Assembly (NCBI GenBank): GCA_033807775.1
Contig: CM066327.1
Span: 74,840,795 to 74,904,794 of the forward strand
Length of the DNA: 64,000 nt
Source of the DNA: Saussurea involucrata
Taxonomy: Eukaryota > Streptophyta > Magnoliopsida > Asterales > Asteraceae
Direction of reading: 5' to 3'
Below, piece by piece: positions 56,076-64,000 of this stretch. The translations under genes were made by a program, and so were the position numbers. The notes under the pieces were generated by a model. The model saw only the letters and a program-made list of their open reading frames with translations. It had not been told where the DNA came from and made no database searches. The stretch's first letter is position 1, and each line of letters begins with the position of its first letter.

Positions 56076-58549
56076 TGTAACACCCAAAAATTAGGGCCAA
56101 TTTAAACCTTAAGTTTATCAAGGCTAACTATAGAATCATCCATCTTTCATAAATATTTAAAGAATTAACTATGAGGTTTAATACATACAATTCAAATTCT
56201 CCAAAACAACTTATTAATCCAATCTTGTTCACTATGAAAAGATTAAACGGATTGTCTAAGCCATTCATCAAAACATTCTCATATCAGCCAACTTCTCTTC
56301 TCAATATCAACAAGTTGAATCCCCATAAGCACCTGTCCCTCTTCCCTTTACTTTCTCTGAGCTAGTACCTGGTAAGAAAAGTTGATTTGAAACGATTAGG
56401 CTTACGCCTAGTGAGAACATCCAATTTAAATTAACACATTAACAGCATCGGAATCTTAGATAATCAACGCATATATTCAAACTCGATTTATCACCATTCT
56501 TACCATGCTCACACTTGTCTCATGATGACATAACCCTACTCAAACCTACGAGTATAACTACCATTCATAAAGTCGTATCACCATGTCCAAAAACCTACTA
56601 GTAATCCTTACGGATTCTAGTTTATCAATCAATCTTACAGACTTACATTCAAACATCATACTTTCTCTTTGAAATGGAATACAGAAATAGCACTTATATA
56701 TATACATTGCCTATTTCCAATCTGTCAAACGACACTTACACTTCATCTAATTCACACTCCCACATCTCAATTATCAATAGCAACTCTCTTTGCCCATTAA
56801 CTCATTCAACCTGAATAGCAATTATACTATGCCTATTCAACATTCAACCTGAATAGCAATTATATTATGCCTATTCCAACATTCCGTATGAATAACATTT
56901 CTACTTTGTCTATTCAAACATACACATGAATAACAATTCTACCTTGTCTTTCTAATCATACACATGAATAACAATTCTACCTTGTCTATTCAATCATATA
57001 CATGAATAACAGTTCTACCTGGTCTATTCAATCATATACATGAATAACAGTTCTACCTTGTCTATTCAATCATATACATGAATAACAAATCTACCTGGTC
57101 TATTCAATCATATACATGAATAACAGTTCTACCTTGTCTATTCAATCATATACATGAATAACAATTCTACCTTGTCTATTCATCAATCAATGTGAATAGC
57201 AATTGTACTTTGCCTATTCAAACATTTCCAAAGATACACGGGAATAGCAAGTATACCTCGCCTATTCCTCCTTTTCAACAAGAATATCAACTATACTTTG
57301 CATATTCTATTATTGTAATATGAATAGTAATTCTACTTTACCTATTCAATCATTTCAACGTGGATAGCAACTCTACTTTGCCTATTCCACCATTTCAACA
57401 TGAATAGCAATTCTACTTTGCCTATCCATTACATTCCTCTATAAACATGAATAGCAATTATACTTTGCCTATCCTACGTTATCTAATGTAACTAGTGTTT
57501 ACAAATCCATTACACCTTATTAACGTATATACATAACAACATATCATGCCACTCTCGTATCATATTCTCAATTCTAAGAATATTAAATAACCTATCGCGT
57601 CCTCATCCTCAATTGTTTCCCCTTCGGCAACTTGACACGAGGGTTCCGCTAGAAATTATTTTTAGAACTAAGTCAGATAGCACATCCAGAACTGTATCCA
57701 GCCATCAGAACCTAGCCTTTCTCAGTTTCTCAAAAGTGTCCGGATAATAGGGGTTTTCCGGGCAACAGGGGTTTTCCGGGCAACTAAACCGTCCGGATAC
57801 TTTTCTAATTCGGACGCCATCCGGATACTAAAATCATTCGGAAAACTAAAGCAATTCGAACTTACCCGGTATCTTGCTGCATCCGGACACATTCATCATC
57901 AGAGGTATCCGGATACGAGGTTTTATCCGGACACCTTCGACCTGCAGCTTAAAATTCGATCTAGATACATATCTGTTCGATTCAGCCCATTCCAGACCAT
58001 TCCATACAGTTCATAACCAGTTTATACATGTGTCTTAACATTTAATTTGACAGAAAGCATGTATTTAATCAAAAGTGAATGAACTCACCTTTTTGGCAAA
58101 ACCCACTTTGCTGTACAAATCTGATTCAAATATGCTGTTAGGGATTCTGAAAAATCAATTCAACACACAAATTCGTTTACGATCTTACAACTACAACTGA
58201 TTTTTATCAAACCCAACTCAGTTTCTTACCAAATGAAGACCAAAAAATCTTCCTTTTCTTCTCTTTTCTCTTTTCTCCTTTTTCTCTTTTTCTCCCTGCC
58301 TCTTAACCGACCCAAGCACAAAAATACTGAAATATCTAAAAAGTCTTTTGCTTTATCTATACATACTTTCACAATTTACCAAACCCACCTCTAGGTTTCA
58401 TTATTTCTAAAAGTCACACCAAACTTTATTATCTTATATTATAACCCTATTTGAAATATAAAACTTCCAAATACTTCAAGGTTTACACAAAATACAAATA
58501 CATCCCAATTCTCATTAAAATATTAATATTGAAAATTTAGGATGTTACA
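56076..58549 (-). repeat. Element D 3' LTR with internal tandem array
   Basis: About 2,474 bp with tgtaacaccc at the left and gatgttaca at the right (TG...CA on the minus strand). Positions about 56806-57480 hold some 16-18 tandem copies of a 37-41 bp unit (cctattcaatcatatacatgaataacaattctaccttgt and variants). The stretch 57730-57940 repeats tccggata/tccgggca words. A single LTR copy is visible, so the boundaries rest on terminal sequence and the adjacent purine tract. Confidence 0.75.
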
Positions 58550-58591
58550 ATACTCTCCAACTTGAAAATGATTTCGTCCTCGAAATCAAGA

Positions 58592-58925
58592 TCAGGTAAA
58601 CAGATGGGGATATCTATCCTTCATACTTTCTTCCGACTCTAAAGTCACATTGGCACCTCGATGGTGTTTCCACTGTACTTTTAACATAACTACTTCCTTG
58701 CCATTACGTAGCTTCCTAACCGACCTTTCCAAAATTCCTTCTGGTTCTTCCACACATCGACTCTTTTCATCTACCCTTACATCAGCAAGTGGAATCACAT
58801 CTTCCTCTTCGGCTAGACATTTCCGAAGATAACACACATGAAACGTTTTATGGATCCCTTCCAACTCCGGTGGAAGGTCCAACTGATAAGCCTGCAATCC
58901 TATCCTTGTCGTTCTCACTATACGT
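58592..58925 (-). pseudogene. Element D pol C-terminus (integrase tail / chromodomain-like region)
   Basis: 108 codons on the minus strand: RIGLQAYQLDLPPELEGIHKTFHVCYLRKCLAEEE then VQWKHHRGANVTLESEESMKDRYPHLF. This is the familiar end of Gypsy chromovirus polyproteins after the integrase core. It ends about 40 bp before the LTR, as expected. Upstream coding sequence stops abruptly at about 58925, so the rest of pol has been deleted or replaced. Confidence 0.88.
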
Positions 58926-59539
58926 GTAACTCTATTCCATTACACTATTTCATCCAATACTATGAATAAGGCTGACCATAATTCTATCAACATATCATGC
59001 CTCAGAGCCACATTACGAATCTTCAATGATTCTAGATTAATGCTCTTATCCAATAAATCGCAATTACACATGCCCATTTATCGGAAAGGAAGTAGAGATC
59101 ACAAGCACTTATGTCAATCTCATTTTCTCCCTTAGAAATTGGCAATAACGATTATTACTACACGCCTATTCCACAATTTCCACACACACTGGAATAACGA
59201 TTATTACCCAATTCCATGAATATGCCTGACCCACTCCCCAACTTGAAATTTTGCGAATCCCTTCGGGGTAACTATACACTTTATCAAATCTTTTATCCAA
59301 CTAAACTTAATCTTATTTTAACTCAAACATTAAAACATCATTGAACCACAACAGCTAATACAGCTAATTTTCGATACCAACCAAAATACCAAAGATAAGT
59401 TAGCATCATTTACATAATACACATACACCTATGTGTGGAATAAACAAGGACAATATTAAAAACGTATCCATCCATCCCTTAACGTCCTTTATCATCACGT
59501 GAAATTTCAATCCTTTGTTGTTGAGATGTTGGGTTTCTT
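58926..59539. other. Unassigned AT-rich interval between element D pol tail and element E
   Basis: No coding potential. It contains gaataacgattatta words near 59150-59200, resembling the tandem units of the element D LTR. It is probably element D internal or rearranged LTR sequence, but I cannot align it securely. Confidence 0.4.
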
Positions 59540-61198
59540 TGTAATAACCAGGTATATTATTGGTTTATTTATAAGTATTACTTTAAATTAATTTTATGGG
59601 GTTAGAAGTTAAGGGGTGTATTTTGCCATATAGGAGAAGTTGAGGGTTAGATTGGTATTATTACAAAAACCATACACCACCTCCACCGCCTTTAGTACTT
59701 CAATTGACAAATGAAGTCTCTTTCTTAGCAAAATATCTAAATATCCTATGGTGTAGTGTGTGTTTTCGGTTTGGAGAGAGAGAGAGAGAGATCGAAAGAA
59801 GCTAAGGAAGAGGAAGAAGTAAAGCTTTTAATTCTGCTGGGTTTTGTTACATCAACTGAAGAAAACAAGGTAACAATCCATCCTAATTCTTCTTTTTATG
59901 TATAATAGGTTTTACATGAACTTTAGAAGTGGGTTATGCTATTTTTAGAAGGGTATATAATTTTGGGTTTGGAATAGTGTTCTAATGGTAGTATAAAACA
60001 TATCTGCAAAGTTACATAAACATGCATAGTATAAAACTGCAAAAATCTGGGTTTTAGGACGAAACAGTAGACGGAGACATTCATCGAAGTCGCAATAGAC
60101 GACTGCGACATTCAACGAAGTCGCAACAGTTGGTTGCGACTTGGCATTGAAGTCGCAATGGTCGTTTGCGACTTGGCTTGAAATCGCAGTAGTTGATTGC
60201 GATTTGAGTTTGGAATCGCAGTAGTTGATTGCGACTCCAGGGTGGAATCGCAATAGTGAGTTGTGACTCCAGGGTGGAATCGCAATAGTGAGTTGCGACT
60301 CCAGAGTGGAATCGCAATAAGGGGTTGCGACTTCAGGATGGAATCGCAATAGGAGATTGCGACTTGGTACTGTTCATTGCGATTTGAGATGAGAGTTTTG
60401 TAAGTTTAAGTATTAAAAGAGATATTTGGTATTTTATCTGATTTCAGATTCTGTGAAGGATCGTCTTGCGTGAATTTTCTTGGAAGAGTTTTGAGATAAA
60501 TACACGAGGTGAGTTTTTATTGAAATGTTTTCAACTGGAATACATATATGTATGGTTTGAGAAGGTGACAAATGATGTGATTATGTGTTTATGTTTGAGA
60601 TAGATATGTGGTTGGAATGTGATAAAGTGTTTATAAATAACAATATGATATACTGAGATATATATTGTATTTATATGTATATTGCACTACACGAAGATAC
60701 GTTAGCCGAACTATAGTCGGCGGAGGTGTTGCTGTAGTTGTTGTACAGCGGTGCTGTAGTTGTTGTACAGCGGTGTTGTTGGCTCGCAACCAACTAATAT
60801 GGCCAGGGGAATGAGGATGAGGAGTTGAGCACAGTGCACGAGTCTTGATTGGTATATGTATGTTCTTACAAAGGTTTTTACATAAACTATTTTGATACAT
60901 AGTTTTATATAAATTGGTTTTTTAAAGGTTTACTAAACTGACAGGGATTATCTCACTAGACCGTTTGGTCTAACCCTCATTTTGTTTTCAAAAATATGTA
61001 TTCCAGGTAGAGGAACTTATAGCGGCAAAGGAAAGGATAAGATGTCGGATGCTTTTGATGATTAATGTTGATTAGGAAGTTCTTATGTAAAGTACGTTTT
61101 AAGACTTTCGGACCGAATGTGATCTATGATGTACTTTTTGTTATGAATCAATGATTTGTATGCTATGTTATGTGATGTATATGGGACGGGTCGTTACA
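59540..61198 (+). repeat. Element E 5' LTR with hairpin tandem repeats
   Basis: 1,659 bp LTR. It includes a (GA)n tract near 59777-59791. An array at about 60085-60370 has roughly ten units of 30-33 bp, built on ttgcgactccagggtggaatcgcaatagtgag. Adjacent tcgcaa and ttgcga words are reverse complements, so the array can fold into serial hairpins. Confidence 0.93.
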
Positions 61199-61200
61199 GA

Positions 61201-61212
61201 TGGTATCAGAGC
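61201..61212 (+). other. Element E primer-binding site (tRNA-iMet)
   Basis: Tggtatcagagc two bases after the LTR end. Confidence 0.93.
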
Positions 61213-61459
61213 CTTAGTTTAAGAGATTTAGGTATTAGTATCTGTACCTAGACTTAAACTGCATGCGAAGTAGGATGTCCTTGTTATTATAGAACCTTGG
61301 GATGATAAATATAAAAAGGTAGAAGGAACATCATGTAAGGTAATTTCAGATTACACCTGGCCAGTGTAATTATGATCTTACAGATACATGTTTGAACCAG
61401 AATACTTTATTATATGGGGTATGTGCTTATGTGTATATTAACTTTGTTGAATCCACAGA

Positions 61460-62695
61460 ATGGCAAGTGGAACGAGACAAACAAACCGAGAAGGGGAAGG
61501 AAATCCGAATAGATCTAATCCAACAGCCGGAGGAAGGGGAAGAGGGGGAGAAAGAGGCAGAGGTAGGACAGGGGGCAGAGTACAGGGGCGAGGCACAGAG
61601 TTTGTTACAAGAGACGATCTAGCGATTGAAATGGGAAGACTACAGGCAAATATCCAAGCTATGTTTAACCAGACTCACCATACGGAAACGGAAATACCAG
61701 ACCCTACCTTTGAAAACGAAGTGCCTATCGCACCTATTGTCACATCAGTACCAAGAAAGTGTGATTATAAAATGTTTTTAAGCTGTAAACCACCCACCTA
61801 TGGAGGGGACAGAGATCCAGTAAAAGCGATGCGATGGTTGAAAGAGGTTGAAGCTGTATTTAAAACCAGTAAATGCGCGGAAGAAGATAAAGTGTTATAT
61901 GGAACAGCAATGTTGAAAGCAGATGCCTTGTATTGGTGGGAGGCCCTCATTGACTCTGAAGGACCTGATGTATACTCCACTTTTACTTGGGTCGAATTCA
62001 CAACAGCATTCAAAGGACAGTTTTGTTCTCAAGCAGCAGTCCGACAATTGGAAGAAGAGTTCATGAACCTTCACCAGCGAAGTTTATCGGTTAGGGATTA
62101 CACTGCTCGTTTTCTAGAGAAGTCTTGCTTCGCGGAGTACTACGTTGCCACCGAGGCTCTGAAGATGGAAAGGTTCATATTCGGATTGAATTCAGAAATT
62201 AGAAAGTTAGTGACTGCAACAAGACCTGATACCTTCTCAGCAGCAGTAAATGTCGCGGAAAATGTGGAACAGGATAATAAGAGAGACATTGGTGATAAGA
62301 GTACTGGAAAAATAAAATTGGAAGAAACGACGTACGATCTGGAGGAATATGAATCCCCGAGGATTGATAGTCATTCACCTTATAGATCAACTGAAAGACC
62401 ATGTTCTAAATGTAACCGTATTCACCAAGGAAACTGCTCTGGTGATTCCCGAAATTGCTATAGGTGTGGAAAGAGTGGCCATATTGCGAGAGATTGTCGG
62501 GTAACTCGATACTGTTTCGTTTGCAACTCCCCTGATCATATTCAGTCAGACTGTCCACAATGGAAAGTACAACAGGTTAGTGTGCCGGAGAAACCAACGA
62601 ATGTTAGGTCGGGAGAAATAGAAGGGTCTGGGGAACCGAAAGCAAAAGGCCGAATATTCCAAATGACAACTCAAGAAGAGGAGGAAATTCTCTGA
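61460..62695 (+). CDS. Element E gag (Gypsy), open reading frame
   Basis: 411 codons without interruption, starting MASGTRQTNREG at the first ATG of the open frame. It has an Arg/Gly-rich N-terminus (GGRGRGGERGRGRTGGR) and a Retrotrans_gag domain at about residues 110-270 (MRWLKEVEAVF, ALYWWEAL, FTTAFKGQF, LSVRDYTARF, MERFIFGL). It also has a CSKC motif and two CCHC zinc knuckles: CYRCGKSGHIARDC (62456-62497) and CFVCNSPDHIQSDC (62513-62554). The product would form particles around its RNA but needs pol supplied by a relative. The stop is TGA at 62693-62695. Confidence 0.92.
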   Translation: MASGTRQTNREGEGNPNRSNPTAGGRGRGGERGRGRTGGRVQGRGTEFVTRDDLAIEMGRLQANIQAMFNQTHHTETEIPDPTFENEVPIAPIVTSVPRKCDYKMFLSCKPPTYGGDRDPVKAMRWLKEVEAVFKTSKCAEEDKVLYGTAMLKADALYWWEALIDSEGPDVYSTFTWVEFTTAFKGQFCSQAAVRQLEEEFMNLHQRSLSVRDYTARFLEKSCFAEYYVATEALKMERFIFGLNSEIRKLVTATRPDTFSAAVNVAENVEQDNKRDIGDKSTGKIKLEETTYDLEEYESPRIDSHSPYRSTERPCSKCNRIHQGNCSGDSRNCYRCGKSGHIARDCRVTRYCFVCNSPDHIQSDCPQWKVQQVSVPEKPTNVRSGEIEGSGEPKAKGRIFQMTTQEEEEIL

Positions 62696-62930
62696 TAGGG
62701 TTACAGGTATACTTCTAATAAACTCTATACGTGTTAAGGTGTTATCTGACTGCGGTATTGATATTCCCGTGCTTTGTTGTTTATCTGTATTAGAAATATA
62801 AGTGAGTGTGGAGTGTCTACTCAGTTAGTTTCTACGGTTTTGATTGAGTTTGAGGTAATAGTGGAGGTTAAGTATCAATATCTTTCGTCTAACCGAATTC
62901 CGGGACGGAATTCTTTTAAGGGAGAGATAT
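62696..62930 (+). pseudogene. Element E protease remnant and deletion scar
   Basis: About 235 bp between gag and the 3' LTR. A short piece reads LINSIRVKVLSDCGID in one frame, resembling a retropepsin start with DCG in place of DSG. It passes into sequence that leads straight to the chromoviral pre-tract motif. Nearly all of pol (RT, RNase H, integrase) has been lost. Confidence 0.6.
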
Positions 62931-64000
62931 TGTAATAACCAGGTATATTATTGGTTTATTTATAAGTATTACTTTAAATTAATTTTATGGGGTTAGAAGT
63001 TAAGGGGTGTATTTTGCCATATAGGAGAAGTTGAGGGTTAGATTGGTATTATTACAAAAACCATACACCACCTCCACCGCCTTTAGTACTTCAATTGGCA
63101 AATGAAGTCTCTTTCTTAGCAAAATATCTAAATATCCTATGGTGTAGTGTGTGTTTTCGGTATGGAGAGAGAGAGAGAGAGAGAGATCGAAAGAAGCTAA
63201 GGAAGAGGAAGAAGTAAAGCTTTTAATTCTGCTGGGTTTTGTTACATCAACTGAAGAAAACAAGGTAACAATCCATCCTAATTCTTCTTTTTATGTATAA
63301 TAGGTTTTACATGAACTTTAGAAGTGGGTTATGCTATTTTTAGAAGGGTATATAATTTTGGGTTTGGAATAGTGTTCTAATGGTAGTATAAAACATATCT
63401 GCAAAGTTACATAAACATGCATAGTATAAAACTGCAAAAATCTGGGTTTTAGGACGAAACAGTAGACGGAGACATTCATCGAAGTCGCAATAGACGACTG
63501 TGACATTCAACGAAGTCGCAACAGTTGGTTGCGACTTGGCATTGAAGTCGCAATGGTCGTTTGCGACTTGGCTTGAAATCGCAGTAGTTGATTACGATTT
63601 GAGTTTGGAATCGCAGTAGTTTATTGCGACTCCAGGGTGGAATCGCAATAGTGAGTTGCGACTCCAGGGTGGAATCGCAATAGTGAGTTGCGACTCCAGA
63701 GTGGAATCGCAATAAGGGGTTGCGACTTCAGGATGGAATCGCAATAGGAGATTGCGACTTGGTACTGTTCATTGCGATTTGAGATGAGAGTTTTGTAAGT
63801 TTAAGTATTAAAAGAGATATTTGGTATTTTATCTGATTTCAGATTCTGTGAAGGATCGTCTTGCGTGAATTTTCTTGGAAGAGTTTTGAGATAAATACAC
63901 GAGGTGAGTTTTTATTGAAATGTTTTCAACTGGAATACATATATGTATGGTTTGAGAAGGTGACAAATGATGTGATTATGTGTTTATGTTTGAGATAGAT
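62931..64000 (+). repeat. Element E 3' LTR, cut by window end
   Basis: Direct repeat of the first ~1.06 kb of 59540-61198, with the hairpin array at about 63500-63780 and a longer GA tract at 63166-63186. Confidence 0.95.

Larger units (their letters stand above)
56076..59539 (-). mobile_element. Element D: Gypsy (chromovirus-like) retrotransposon, minus strand, left part
   Basis: Its 3' LTR (56076-58549) lies on the left and starts right after actca (56071-56075), a candidate target duplication whose partner is not in the window. Next to the LTR the minus strand reads a purine-rich aagttggagagtat tract, and before it gatttcgaggacgaaatc, a sequence often found at the end of chromoviral pol. 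Then comes the pol C-terminus. The remaining internal part and the other LTR are missing or lie beyond element E. Confidence 0.75.
59540..64000 (+). mobile_element. Element E: Gypsy retrotransposon with gag only, young, truncated by window end
   Basis: 5' LTR 59540-61198 (tgtaataacc...cgttaca), iMet primer site 61201-61212, open gag 61460-62695, a short protease remnant, a purine tract (ttttaagggagagata to 62930) and the 3' LTR from 62931 past the window end. The sequence ccgggacggaattcttttaaggg before the tract is typical of chromoviral elements. Pol is deleted. The two LTRs differ by about six substitutions and a GA-repeat length change over the 1.07 kb visible, so the insertion is recent. 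Confidence 0.92.

Noticed and set aside
56171..56365. 64-codon ORF near the left edge of element D LTR
   Set aside because: Inside the LTR, on the opposite strand to the element, without domain similarity.
60631..60900. Minus-strand 89-codon ORF in the element E LTR
   Set aside because: It lies wholly within a non-coding LTR and shows no domain.

Overview
This window looks like heterochromatic, repeat-dense DNA from a flowering plant. It is a eudicot, and the SIRE-type Copia families with a long third ORF make me think of Asteraceae; that taxonomic guess is inference. I found no host gene, tRNA or rRNA. Almost every base belongs to transposable elements inserted into one another, plus one piece of endogenous plant pararetrovirus.

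Layout from outside in. (1) Positions 1-192 are the end of a minus-strand LTR. (2) Element Z, a decayed Copia element on the plus strand, runs from 193 to 56075 and carries gag, pol and a long third ORF. Its 5' part, and whatever lies beyond 56075, are missing from the window. (3) Element A, Copia, 2170-39939, TSD gtacg/gtatg, sits in Z pol. (4) Inside A are three insertions: a small non-autonomous minus-strand element F with three LTRs (7179-11340, TSD gatat) in the integrase; Copia element B (15438-32428, TSD ctatt) in the third ORF; and a Helitron-like element (about 36012-39836) in the 3' LTR. (5) Inside the third ORF of B, on the minus strand, is a badnavirus-like endogenous pararetrovirus fragment (about 25670-29960). 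It has the primer-binding site, ORF1, ORF2 and the movement/coat part of ORF3, and lacks protease, RT and RNase H. (6) Element C, Copia, 45249-52804, TSD catat, sits in the third ORF of Z. It has lost nearly all of gag-pol but keeps a third ORF of about 1,450 codons. (7) Element D, a minus-strand Gypsy chromovirus-like element with a 2.47 kb LTR, starts at 56076 in the third ORF of Z. (8) Element E, a plus-strand Gypsy element (59540 to beyond 64000), has an open gag, a deleted pol and nearly identical LTRs, so it is young.

Four patterns recur across independent elements. The gag and pol frames of Z, A and B meet in the same way: pol is in the -1 frame right after a pyrimidine-rich stretch ending in AG, as at a 3' splice site. 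The third ORFs of Z, A, B and C are each preceded by a CCAAT/ACGT-core/TATA cluster that looks like an internal promoter. These third ORFs share N- and C-terminal blocks but show no signal peptide or membrane segment. Finally, Copia families A, B and C each carry their own short word and its reverse complement, strongly over-represented in LTR, spacer and coding sequence alike. I regard this last point as the most unusual signal in the window.
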